The notes beneath the pieces were generated by a model. The model did no database searches and was not told the DNA's origin. It was given only the letters and a program-made list of their open reading frames with translations. From Holdemanella porci (GTDB taxonomy: Bacteria; Bacillota_I; Bacilli_A; Erysipelotrichales; Erysipelotrichaceae), in NCBI RefSeq assembly GCF_019052655.1, contig NZ_JAHQVB010000007.1, positions 1 to 55,772 of the forward strand: a stretch of DNA of 55,772 nt, written 5' to 3'. The position numbers and the translations under genes were made by a program. Position 1 is the stretch's first letter, and every line of letters starts with the position of its first letter. Positions 1-8,073 of the stretch are shown one piece after another.

Positions 1-446
1 TAGTAAAGCTTAGCTCCTGCAGGAATCTTGTCATCAACCATCAATAAGTTTAGTCCTTCATGACCATTTTCTTCATGAACAGCTGAGATCAACATACCTT
101 CAGAATTAATACCCATCATTTTTCTTGGTGGTAAGTTTACAATCGCAATTGCAGTCTTTCCAACCAATTCTTCTGGTTCATAATATTCGTGAATTCCGCT
201 TAAAATAACGCGATCTTTACGTTCTCCGTCATCCAAAGTAAATTTTAATAGCTTCTTAGATTTTTCTACAGCTTCACAAGCTAAGATCTTAACAGCACGG
301 AAATCCGACTTACTGAATGTTTCAAAATCTACCATATCTGTGAAGATTGGTTCAATTTTTACATTCGAGAAATCAACCTTTACAGGTGCAGCTTCCACTA
401 GTTTTTTAGCTTTTGCTTTCTTGTTTGAATCCCCCAAGTTCTTCAT
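1..446 (-). pseudogene. Partial duplicate of lysS 3' end (tRNA-binding domain only)
   Basis: This segment aligns base for base with 8075-8520 (offset 8074). I found one difference, C306 versus T8380, which is synonymous in a Ser codon. It carries only the C-terminal Trbp111/EMAPII-like domain of LysRS (about residues 489-637). The copy begins exactly at an internal ATG (444-446, Met-Lys-Asn-Leu-Gly), so it could in principle be read as a free-standing 148-residue tRNA-binding protein. I see no good ribosome-binding site before that ATG. The window starts inside the stop codon. The preceding AI-2E gene reads into this copy in another frame and stops at 406. Confidence 0.85.
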
Positions 447-1653
447 TCGGCAAAATAAAGGATGACGCAATTTCCTCCTCCGCATACTCTTCCACATCCG
501 TTCTCGTTACTCGTTTTATATGTTGTTTTTTTAGGCGCAGATATACGAACTCCCGGAATATAGTATAAAATACCGATACAAGTGGAATGAAAATCAGCAT
601 ACCTATAATTCCCATAAGATTTCCGCCGATTGTAACTGCCGCCAGTACCCAAATTGATGGAAGTCCTACTGATCCGCCAACCACATGAGGATAGATCAGA
701 TTACCTTCTATCTGCTGCAAAAGCAGAAAAACTATAATAAATAAAACTGCCTGTTTTGGATTTACCATAAAGATCAGAAAACTTCCCACGGCACAGCCAA
801 TAAAGGCTCCAAAGATAGGAACCAATGCGGTAAACGCGATCAAAATTCCAATTAAAAGTGCATATGGCATTTTTAAAATACTTAGCGTGATAACAAACAT
901 CATTCCGAGAATTACTGCTTCCAGACACTGCCCTGCAAGAAAATTTGCAAATGTCCGATATGTCAGCGAACATATGTTAAGAATTGCATCTGCTTTTTGT
1001 TTTGGAATAAAAGCGAAAATCACTTTTCTTACCTGTAAATGTAATTTTTCCTTCTGAAAAAGAATATAGCATGCAAAGGAAAACGAAATAAAAAAGGTCG
1101 CTAATCCACTGGCAATGGAACCTACTGCTGACATCGTCGTATTCATCATATTTCCGACTCCGTTTCCAAGAAGACTTATTCCCCATTTAATTGCCTGATC
1201 AGGCTGAAACTGCAGCTGATCTACCAATTTCATAATATCCTGATTATCATGTGAAAATTCTCGAATCCAGTTTTGCATCTGTGGAATAAAATCTGAAATA
1301 CTCGTCATCAGATTTCCCATGGTCTGTGTAAGCTGTGGAATCACACCAAACATTACCAATATAATGACACCTGCTACCAATATAATTGTAAGAAGCAGGC
1401 TTATCGGTCTCGCAGCTTTTTTTCCTATTTTATTATTTTCTTTTATCTTTCCGAGCATTTTCTTTTCTAGGAAACTCATTGGTACATTAATCACAAAGGC
1501 AATTGCACCACCAAGCGCAAAAGGAAACACAATTTTCCATATTGACTTCAGCACTTCAATCACCACATCGAATTTCCACAAAGCAACTACAAGAAATGCC
1601 GTAAACACAATCAGTTCTCGAATTTTTTTCATAGAACATCTACTTAAATCCAC
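406..1653 (-). CDS. AI-2E family (PerM/YdiK-type) membrane transporter
   Basis: Polytopic membrane protein of about 415 residues of the AI-2E/UPF0118 family. These proteins are permeases of mostly unknown substrate; some act as autoinducer-2 exporters or Na+/H+ antiporters. Visible are an N-terminal membrane pair, a long amphipathic central region, and the C-terminal hydrophobic block with the family's typical glycine- and proline-rich signature (VGGSVGLPSIWVLAAVTIGG). I favour the GTG at 1653 because GAGGGG sits 7 nt upstream; an ATG at 1632 is the alternative. The reading frame is also open upstream into a P-type ATPase stub. The last 13 codons come from the duplicated lysS segment, so the native C-terminus has been replaced. 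Confidence 0.75.
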   Translation of the reverse strand: MDLSRCSMKKIRELIVFTAFLVVALWKFDVVIEVLKSIWKIVFPFALGGAIAFVINVPMSFLEKKMLGKIKENNKIGKKAARPISLLLTIILVAGVIILVMFGVIPQLTQTMGNLMTSISDFIPQMQNWIREFSHDNQDIMKLVDQLQFQPDQAIKWGISLLGNGVGNMMNTTMSAVGSIASGLATFFISFSFACYILFQKEKLHLQVRKVIFAFIPKQKADAILNICSLTYRTFANFLAGQCLEAVILGMMFVITLSILKMPYALLIGILIAFTALVPIFGAFIGCAVGSFLIFMVNPKQAVLFIIVFLLLQQIEGNLIYPHVVGGSVGLPSIWVLAAVTIGGNLMGIIGMLIFIPLVSVFYTIFREFVYLRLKKQHIKRVTRTDVEEYAEEEIASSFILPNEELGGFKQESKS

Positions 1654-2280
1654 TATCTTTCCCCTCTTTCTTAGTTTCATACGTATACACTTAAGTAATT
1701 GAATAATCAGAAGGCTTGCAAAAGCATATAAATATACACATCCAAGCTGCATCAGATTCAACGTTTCCACTTTGAATAAGTTATGGAAACCAGGAACCGT
1801 CAGTACTGTTGTAATGAGTACTGCACCTAACACAAATGCTCCCTGAAGCCACTTGTTATGAAAGAGACCTTTTGTAAAAATGACCGGATGATCTGATTTG
1901 CAATTATATCCATGAAACAAACGTGCCAGACAAAGAGTTCCAAAAGCATACGTGCTTCCAAGCAATGTACCATTCTGGTTGTATCCTGTCAAAAAACTGA
2001 TCATTGTCATTGCTCCAATTACCAAACCTTCCAGACCGATTTTGCTAAGAAAATCTTTTGTCAATATCGACTCATCTGCCAATCTCGGTTTTTCACTCAT
2101 CACTTCACTTCTATCCGGCTCTAAGCCTAACGCAATTGCCGGAAGACTATCCGTCAAAAGATTAATGAAGAGTAAATGTACTGGTGCAAATGGCACCGGA
2201 AGTCCTGCAACCGATGAACAAAGAACGGTTAAAATTGCTCCGAAATTTCCTGACAAAAGAAACTGTATCGCATATAAAAT
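1654..2280 (-). pseudogene. C-terminal stub of a PacL-like P-type cation ATPase
   Basis: About 208 codons encode only the last membrane segments of a P2-type (Ca2+-ATPase-like) pump. The motif AIQFLLSGN and the M5-M6 signature LLFINLLTDSLPAIALGLEP are clear. The nucleotide-binding and phosphorylation domains (DKTGT) are absent. The stub begins directly after the TAA of the phosphatidyltransferase gene at 2284 and stays in frame into the AI-2E gene. It is therefore a deletion remnant and cannot pump ions alone. A real ATPase-permease fusion is possible but unlikely without the catalytic domains. Confidence 0.75.
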
Positions 2281-2283
2281 TGC

Positions 2284-2856
2284 TTATACAGTCTCTTCCT
2301 TAAGAGTCCTGGTATTCTGGATAATATACAGAGCGACCGATATGACCATCATTATAGCGCACAAACCAATCAACAGATCTGATACCATCGGTGTAATGTG
2401 GAACCATATAATATGCACCGCTGCAGTTCCATATAATAAAAAGGTTACTATCTTTCCATGCCAGTCTTCACCATGTACTTTTCCTGTCTTTTGTATCACA
2501 AGACATCCACTGACTACCATATACAGCTCCTTACCTGCCATTATTACGATTAAAAGAAGCACATGCGGAAAACGAGTAAACAGACAGATTAACATCGCTG
2601 CCTGTGTCAGCTTATCAGCCACCGGATCAAGTATTTTTCCTAAATTACTAATCCTATGGAATCTTCTTGCGATATATCCATCAGCAAGATCCGTAAGACC
2701 AGACAGCAATAAGATTTCACCAGCTAACAGAGGATTTTTCTTTACACAATAACTCCATATAATTACCGGAATCAGACAAAGCCGAAAAAAAGAAAGAAGA
2801 TTAGGAACCGTAATAATTCTATTCAAATTTTCTTCCTGATTCACTTCACTCTGCAT
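2284..2856 (-). CDS. CDP-alcohol phosphatidyltransferase, PgsA-like
   Basis: 190-residue integral membrane enzyme that would join CDP-diacylglycerol to an alcohol such as glycerol-3-phosphate, as in phosphatidylglycerol-phosphate synthesis. The family signature D-G-x2-A-R-x8-G-x3-D-x3-D is intact in DGYIARRFHRISNLGKILD followed by PVADK (about residues 59-81). Four to five hydrophobic helices follow. Length matches PgsA (about 180-200). It lies 11 nt after the FUSC gene and upstream of the permease, in the same operon as a phospholipase-D-family enzyme, so a role in phospholipid remodelling is inferred. The alcohol substrate cannot be read from sequence. Confidence 0.85.
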   Translation of the reverse strand: MQSEVNQEENLNRIITVPNLLSFFRLCLIPVIIWSYCVKKNPLLAGEILLLSGLTDLADGYIARRFHRISNLGKILDPVADKLTQAAMLICLFTRFPHVLLLIVIMAGKELYMVVSGCLVIQKTGKVHGEDWHGKIVTFLLYGTAAVHIIWFHITPMVSDLLIGLCAIMMVISVALYIIQNTRTLKEETV

Positions 2857-2867
2857 GTACGGTCACC

Positions 2868-3911
2868 TCACTTTCCTTTTTTTTTAGGCATAAACCAATA
2901 AAATATAACACAAAATGCTAAAGCAAACACAACACCAAAAACATTTTGACTCACTCTAAGACTAACCGCTCCTTGTAGTCCATATGTCTCTGCAGCAATG
3001 GCTAAAGCACCAAATGTGTTAAATACTGCCTGCCAGCCATATTGTGCTGAAAATCCTACACCGATTCCACCAAGAATTCCTATATATGCATAGATTGACG
3101 AAGGAAGCAGAAAATATAATACTGTAAAACATATAACACCTGCAATATTTCCGACAATCCTTTTACGGACTCTGTAGTGCATATCTTCCATGGACGGCAA
3201 AATCACGGACATGGCCGCAATACCAGCCCACATTGCACGTGGCATATTACAAAGTTCTGCAATGCAAAGGACAATCGGTACGCATAAAATCTGACATATC
3301 TGCCATTTTGTTCTGGAAGAAGTGATATCAAATTCTTGTATCAGATCTTTCAGATTTCTTTTATAAGTTCTGTTTTTATGATTTCGATAAAATACGAAGC
3401 AGGTAAGTGCTGCACCTAAAGCCATACCGACTAATCGCATCTGATAGCTTTTTCCCGTAACATCATAACCATATAGCAGCAGATACCCAAGAACCAATGT
3501 AGATTGATTAAACATGGATGGATTATGGCATCCGAACAGAATCAACACAGCCAGTGCCGCAATATTTAACAGCATTCCCAATACCGGTGAAAACTGATTT
3601 GCTAAATGCGGACATACAGTCATAATTACAAAGAACAAAGCCAAAAGCATCGTAGATTGTCCGGTGTGGATCCCCAGATCCGCATTCCTAAACACCATGA
3701 GACATAATAAGACTACTACACCTACAATGCTGTTCTCATTTCCAAATAGGATGCTGAAAATACTAACAAAGAAAAAACAAAATGCCATTGTAGCAGCTAT
3801 CTTCACCAGATATACCCACATATGATATAGTTTTTCTTTTAGTGTTTCACTCTTTTTCAACAGGTTTTTAGAACCTGCCTGATTTAACTGCAACTCCTGA
3901 TAAAATGTCAT
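2868..3911 (-). CDS. FUSC / aromatic-acid-exporter-like membrane protein
   Basis: 347 residues with two blocks of hydrophobic helices (about residues 35-165 and 205-340) separated by a short basic loop (RNHKNRTYKRN). This is the two-half layout of FUSC/ArAE proteins. The second half contains the family-like stretch MPRAMWAGIAAMSVILPSMED and RVRKRIVGNIAGV. Related proteins (AaeB, YccS, plant ALMT) export small organic acids or act in envelope stress. Substrate unknown. The gene follows the histidine kinase by 33 nt and precedes the PgsA-like gene by 11 nt, so it is probably co-transcribed. N-terminal residues 1-30 are soluble and charged. Confidence 0.7.
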   Translation of the reverse strand: MTFYQELQLNQAGSKNLLKKSETLKEKLYHMWVYLVKIAATMAFCFFFVSIFSILFGNENSIVGVVVLLCLMVFRNADLGIHTGQSTMLLALFFVIMTVCPHLANQFSPVLGMLLNIAALAVLILFGCHNPSMFNQSTLVLGYLLLYGYDVTGKSYQMRLVGMALGAALTCFVFYRNHKNRTYKRNLKDLIQEFDITSSRTKWQICQILCVPIVLCIAELCNMPRAMWAGIAAMSVILPSMEDMHYRVRKRIVGNIAGVICFTVLYFLLPSSIYAYIGILGGIGVGFSAQYGWQAVFNTFGALAIAAETYGLQGAVSLRVSQNVFGVVFALAFCVIFYWFMPKKKGK

Positions 3912-3944
3912 ATAAATCCTCTCATCTTCTAATTTATCTTAAAA

Positions 3945-4988
3945 CTAGATAATCTCATCTTTCTGCTTTGGTAGCTCTATAACAAATCTGCATCCACCAT
4001 ATTCACGGTTTTCTGCTTTGATTGTTCCTCCGGCACTATCTACAATCCGTTTTACAAGTGCAAGACCTAGGCCATTTCCTTCTGCTTTATGAGATCCATC
4101 TACCTGATAGAACTTGTCAAATATTCTGGATTTTACATCATCCTCTATTCCTGGTCCTTCATCTTCCAGAATGAACTTAACAGAATCCTGTTCTTGTTTC
4201 AGAAACATCGTAATTGTCCCCTTTGAAGGGCTGAACTTAATCGCATTATCTAAAAGATTTATCCAGATATGCATAAAAAGTCCTTCATTCGCAGTATATT
4301 TAACTTCCTCCAATTCTACCTGAAAACCAATTTCTTTTTCTGTCCATTTTGTTTCCAATGAAAGAACTGCCTGGCGGATCTGTTCATCCAGACGATATTC
4401 TGTTTTTTTCATTGGTATATTCTGATTCTCTAACTTGGATAACAGCAAAATATTACCAACCAATCCGGAAAGTCTTTGGGTGTTAAATAAGATTTTTTCT
4501 ACATATTCCTCTTGATCCGGAGACAGTTCTTCTCCCTGAAGCAGCATTGTATATCCTTCAATGGCATTAATCGGGGTCTTAAACTCATGAGAAACATCAG
4601 ATACAAAATCCATCTGCAGCACCTCTGTTGCACGAAGTTCTTTTGTCATAACGTTAAAACTTTGATAAGATTCTCCAACTTCTGCTATACGGCTATTCGT
4701 TTCCAAATGCTGTTCAAAATCTCCCCGAGAAACTTCCTTCATTGCTTTACTAAGTCTTGTAATTGGTTCCAGTAACTTTGCATTAATAAAGGAAGTGATC
4801 AGCCCTGCAATCAATGTATTGAAAATCAAAAGCCAGCCAAGCACAGGTATGCTGCCCGGCAGATTAAAAAAATGATTCAAAAAAGCAAATAATAACGCAG
4901 ATATGACTGTTGAAAATACAAGTGCCAGCCAGATTGCACCAGTCAGACAGGATCGGATCCGCAATCCTTTTTCTTTCTTTTGTTCCAT
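3945..4988 (-). CDS. Two-component sensor histidine kinase (HAMP type)
   Basis: 347-residue membrane histidine kinase. Two N-terminal helices (about residues 17-38 and 48-66) with a very short outer loop are followed by HAMP (about 68-120), the HisKA H-box SHEFKTPINAIEG with the phospho-acceptor His near residue 134, and an HATPase with N-box (NLLDNAIKFSP), G1 (DEGPGIED) and G2 (GNGLGLALV). The small outer loop suggests sensing within or at the membrane. Start ATG overlaps the stop of the regulator gene (TAATG), implying translational coupling. It presumably controls this envelope operon; no target promoter is proven. Confidence 0.9.
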   Translation of the reverse strand: MEQKKEKGLRIRSCLTGAIWLALVFSTVISALLFAFLNHFFNLPGSIPVLGWLLIFNTLIAGLITSFINAKLLEPITRLSKAMKEVSRGDFEQHLETNSRIAEVGESYQSFNVMTKELRATEVLQMDFVSDVSHEFKTPINAIEGYTMLLQGEELSPDQEEYVEKILFNTQRLSGLVGNILLLSKLENQNIPMKKTEYRLDEQIRQAVLSLETKWTEKEIGFQVELEEVKYTANEGLFMHIWINLLDNAIKFSPSKGTITMFLKQEQDSVKFILEDEGPGIEDDVKSRIFDKFYQVDGSHKAEGNGLGLALVKRIVDSAGGTIKAENREYGGCRFVIELPKQKDEII

Positions 4989-5659
4989 TATTTTTTCACC
5001 ACCTTGTATCCAATTCCACGCATTGTTACGATTTCAAAATCAGGGTTATCTTTCAAACGCTCCCTGATTCTTCCTATATGTACCTCTATCGTATGTGAGT
5101 CTGCCTCCGTCTCGTATCCCCATACTTCATCCATCAACTGTTGTTTTGTAAATATTCTGCCTGGCGAAGCTGCAAGCTTATATAAAAGCAGGAATTCTTT
5201 TTTAGGCAAAACAAGACTTTCCTTATCAGTTGTAACCGTCATTGCATCATAATCAAACTCTGTTGAACCGATCACAATTTTGTGTTCATTCAGTATCTGT
5301 GCACGGCGAAGCAGTGCTCCGACTCTTAAAACCATTTCATTCACATTTACCGGTTTTACCATATAATCGTCACTTCCCGAAAGAAATCCCTGGCGCATAT
5401 CATCAAAGGAACCTTTCGCAGTGATCATAAGCACTGGTATCTGATATCCTGCTGAGCGAAGTTCTGACACCAGTTCATAGCCATCCATAACCGGCATCAT
5501 AATATCAGAAATGATCAGATCAATATATTCCTTAACCAATACTTCTAATGCCTGTGCTCCATCCGATGCACTTTTGACTTGATATCCATTCTTCTCAAGC
5601 ACTTTTTGGAATAGCTGGCTTAATTCTTTATCATCTTCTACAATCAATATTTGAAACAC
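4988..5659 (-). CDS. OmpR/PhoB-family response regulator
   Basis: Receiver domain (starts VFQILIVEDDKEL; phospho-acceptor Asp in DLIISDIMMPVMDGYEL; Lys in MVKPVN) plus a winged-helix output domain (LPKKEFLLLYKLAASPGRIFT...YETEADSHTIEVHIGRIRERL). I chose the GTG at 5659 because AAGGAGG lies just upstream and the receiver begins there. The in-frame upstream extension to 5698 overlaps the phospholipase-D gene and adds non-homologous residues. About 223 residues, typical for the family. Partner of the kinase at 3945-4988. Confidence 0.9.
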   Translation of the reverse strand: MFQILIVEDDKELSQLFQKVLEKNGYQVKSASDGAQALEVLVKEYIDLIISDIMMPVMDGYELVSELRSAGYQIPVLMITAKGSFDDMRQGFLSGSDDYMVKPVNVNEMVLRVGALLRRAQILNEHKIVIGSTEFDYDAMTVTTDKESLVLPKKEFLLLYKLAASPGRIFTKQQLMDEVWGYETEADSHTIEVHIGRIRERLKDNPDFEIVTMRGIGYKVVKK

Positions 5660-5676
5660 GTTTTCCTTCCTCCTTA

Positions 5677-7110
5677 TTAAAACAGATACCTTGCCCATCC
5701 AAGCAGATGCTGTACCAAAAATATTTTTCTCTGACGTTTCTTTGTTAATTCGATTGGCTCTACATGATATGGATCACGATAGGTTCCATCTTCCAATACC
5801 TGTCGGGACACTCTTTCATATTCCATCATGCCCTCTTCCAACTGTTTATTAATATCTTTACTGCGAATTACGAGCATCAGTTCCGTATCCAGATATGCAC
5901 TTCTCATGTCCATATTAAAGGAACCGATTACAGACAGATCATCGTCAATCAGAATACTTTTTCCGTGGTATGAATAACCGCCTTCATATTCCCAGATATT
6001 AATTCCTGTACTTAAGATTCTATTTCTGTTTTTCGCATAATCGGCAGCCCCAAATGGATTCCCATTATTCGCAACTGAATTTGTCATGATAGAAAAATCT
6101 GAAACGTTCTCTGCAATCTCCTCCCATGTATTAGACATCATATCATTGCAGATAATATATGGTGTATGAATTTTCACACGCTCTTTTGCATTTTTCATTA
6201 GTTCTCCCAGTTGATACCAGACTACTGGTTCCTTGGGACCTGTGTGGATAGGATTTGACACTAATGCAATCTTTTCTGTCTCAAAAGTTTCGTCCGTGTA
6301 ATCGGTATCGCAGATTCTTTCCTTATTCTCTTCAAAATATTTCTGATAGCCGTTCTGCAGCTCTAAAACTGCGTTCTTTACAGATTTTCTATTTGCCAGT
6401 TTTTTATTGTCATGAAAATAATCACTGTCTTCTTGTTCCCATATCGTTTCAAAATACTCTAACAACTGGTTAACTGAATTTTCTTTCTCAGGTTCATCGC
6501 AAACCACTAACACGTCTCTGTCATAGTTCTTATGTCCCGGAAAATCACCCAGGAAATAATTGTATGTATTTCTTCCCCCAAGAATATATCTCTTTCCATC
6601 TGCAATCAAATATTTATCATGCATTCTACCCATCATTTTCCACGGTTTCAACGGATTGGCCTTATTATACAGTTTAATTTCAACATTCTCATGGGAAGAT
6701 AATCCATAGAAATACGGATTTCCTTCCATATCAATCCAGCTCTCCGTTCCATCTACTAACAGACGAATATGTACACCTCTGTCTGCCGCATCATGCAGTG
6801 CTCCTAAGATCAATTTTCCACTTTCATCGGATTTAAATGCAAAAGTAGAAAGAATAATTTCCTTTTTTGCATTCTTGATCAAACGCACTCTTTGTAAAAG
6901 CGCTTCTGGATTCTTTTCTATGATTACTGCCCGTTCTGTATTTTCACTGCATTCGTTCCATGACCCATTTTTTGTTTCTTTTTTGGTTGTATTGGACACT
7001 TCCGGCTGCTTTTTATATGCAACGCAGATTCCGAGCAATTCATAAAAAGCCACACATAAAAAAATTGCCAGTATAACAAGAAGGATTTTACATATTTTAT
7101 GCTTTTTCAT
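5677..7110 (-). CDS. Phospholipase D / cardiolipin synthase-like protein
   Basis: 477 residues with an N-terminal membrane anchor (about residues 8-28) and two HKD motifs of the PLD superfamily: HDKYLIADGKRYILGGRN (about residue 164) and HGKSILIDDDLSVIGSFN (about residue 383). Both keep His, Lys and Asp, so the enzyme is probably active in phosphatidyl transfer or phospholipid hydrolysis. It lacks the double N-terminal helices of standard bacterial Cls and is closer to atypical PLD proteins. First gene of the accessory operon, it precedes the two-component system. With the PgsA-like gene it suggests anionic-lipid remodelling. Confidence 0.85.
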   Translation of the reverse strand: MKKHKICKILLVILAIFLCVAFYELLGICVAYKKQPEVSNTTKKETKNGSWNECSENTERAVIIEKNPEALLQRVRLIKNAKKEIILSTFAFKSDESGKLILGALHDAADRGVHIRLLVDGTESWIDMEGNPYFYGLSSHENVEIKLYNKANPLKPWKMMGRMHDKYLIADGKRYILGGRNTYNYFLGDFPGHKNYDRDVLVVCDEPEKENSVNQLLEYFETIWEQEDSDYFHDNKKLANRKSVKNAVLELQNGYQKYFEENKERICDTDYTDETFETEKIALVSNPIHTGPKEPVVWYQLGELMKNAKERVKIHTPYIICNDMMSNTWEEIAENVSDFSIMTNSVANNGNPFGAADYAKNRNRILSTGINIWEYEGGYSYHGKSILIDDDLSVIGSFNMDMRSAYLDTELMLVIRSKDINKQLEEGMMEYERVSRQVLEDGTYRDPYHVEPIELTKKRQRKIFLVQHLLGWARYLF

Positions 7111-7320
7111 TGTACATCACCTGATTCCTTTTTATTTCTTATTCTTATTCATTAGCAATACAATACAATGGAAAACTCAATTTAACCTCAACAAGGTTTG
7201 TTTTTTCATCCATGCAAAATCTTCTTTGTACAACAGACTGTTAGATATAGCAAAAACGGCCTTTCAAAAACAGTTAACTTCTAAATCAACTGTTTTTTGA
7301 AAGGTCGTTTCATCAGATTC
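7111..7320. terminator. Intergenic gap with long hairpin (cls terminator)
   Basis: The arms CCTTTCAAAAACAGTT (near 7261-7277) and AACTGTTTTTTGAAAGG (near 7289-7306) form a long imperfect hairpin just beyond the stop of the cls fragment. On the minus strand it ends in a T-rich run and reads as that gene's terminator. The remaining AT-rich bases before the phospholipase-D gene should hold its promoter, but I see no convincing -35/-10 pair. Confidence 0.6.
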
Positions 7321-7866
7321 TTATAGCAATCCAGCAAATAATCTCGTAAATAATTGTCCCAGTCGCAAATATGCACTTCGTACGGTTTGATATTGGTCTG
7401 TCACATCACGACATTCTCCTATCGTTCTTATCAGATCATTTTTTATTTCCACAACTGCCTGACAATCTGCCATAAAACAGCCGTTTTCAAAATGGTGATA
7501 TAAACTTCGATAATCCAAATTAATTGTTCCACAAGTTGCCATACAGTCATCTGCCACACTCATTTTTGCATGACAGAAACCAGGAGTCCACTCATAAACA
7601 CGAACACCATGTTTAACTAATCCATGATAAAAAGAACGAGTTACATTATAAATGAATTTTTTATCAGGGATACCAGGTGTGATAATTCTTACGTCTACCC
7701 CTCGCTTAGCAGCCAGACATAACGCATGCGTCATTTCATCTGTTATGATTAGATATGGAGTCATAAACCAACAATATTTTTCAGCTTTATTTATCATACT
7801 GATATAAACTTCTTCTCCGACCTGCTCATTATCCATAGGACTGTCTGCATAAGGCTTAAAAAAAAC
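7321..7866 (-). pseudogene. C-terminal half of a cardiolipin synthase (cls remnant)
   Basis: About 180 codons corresponding to the second catalytic half of Cls. The characteristic entry motif KPYADSPMDNE starts upstream of the first ATG, which shows that the 5' half is missing. The second HKD motif is present as HAKMSVADDCMATCGTINLDYRS. The first HKD motif and the N-terminal membrane helices, about 300 residues, are absent. The coding sequence runs back into a perfect hairpin at 7856-7888, the likely breakpoint. It may have been truncated when the neighbouring accessory block arrived. Too short to be a functional cardiolipin synthase. Confidence 0.8.
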
Positions 7867-7888
7867 TGTTATAAAATAACAGTTTTTT
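7856..7888. repeat. Perfect inverted repeat (AAACTGTTAT arms)
   Basis: The arms AAAAAACTGTTAT and ATAACAGTTTTTT pair perfectly around a 3-base loop, with A/T runs on both sides, so it could terminate transcription on either strand. It sits exactly where the truncated cls sequence starts. It may be a former terminator now fused to the gene fragment. Upstream, at 7953-7964, is a 12-bp palindrome TAGACATGTCTA. Confidence 0.7.
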
Positions 7889-8004
7889 GATCTTTTTCAG
7901 GTCCTTTTTGAGTCCTAAAATGAATTTTCCGGGTCCTGATTCGGGTCTTTTTTAGACATGTCTATAACAATCTGTATCAACCTATATCAGTCATTTTCCT
8001 TTTA

Positions 8005-8056
8005 TTTAAAGCTTTTATCTTGAGTTAACAAGATTGATAAAAGCCTTATATTAATT
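8005..8056 (-). terminator. Terminator of lysS
   Basis: A hairpin with arms around AAAGCTTTTATCTTG and CAAGATTGATAAAAGCCTT (one bulge) lies 20-60 nt beyond the lysS stop. On the minus strand a T-rich tract follows. Read as the rho-independent terminator of lysS. Confidence 0.65.
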
Positions 8057-8073
8057 CATTACTTTATTCTATT

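Noticed and set aside
1319..2752. Plus-strand frames of 127 and 266 codons opposite AI-2E and PgsA-like genes
   Set aside because: They are antisense to well-supported membrane proteins and show no domain.
7889..7990. GGACCC/GGACTC/GGACCT words and a TAGACATGTCTA palindrome resembling an insertion-sequence end
   Set aside because: No transposase, no matching inverted end within reach and no target duplication; too weak to call a mobile element.
447..8073. The accessory block as a classical integrative element
   Set aside because: No integrase, recombinase, relaxase or transposase is visible, and a 446-bp direct repeat is too long for a typical att site. Tandem duplication is at least as likely.
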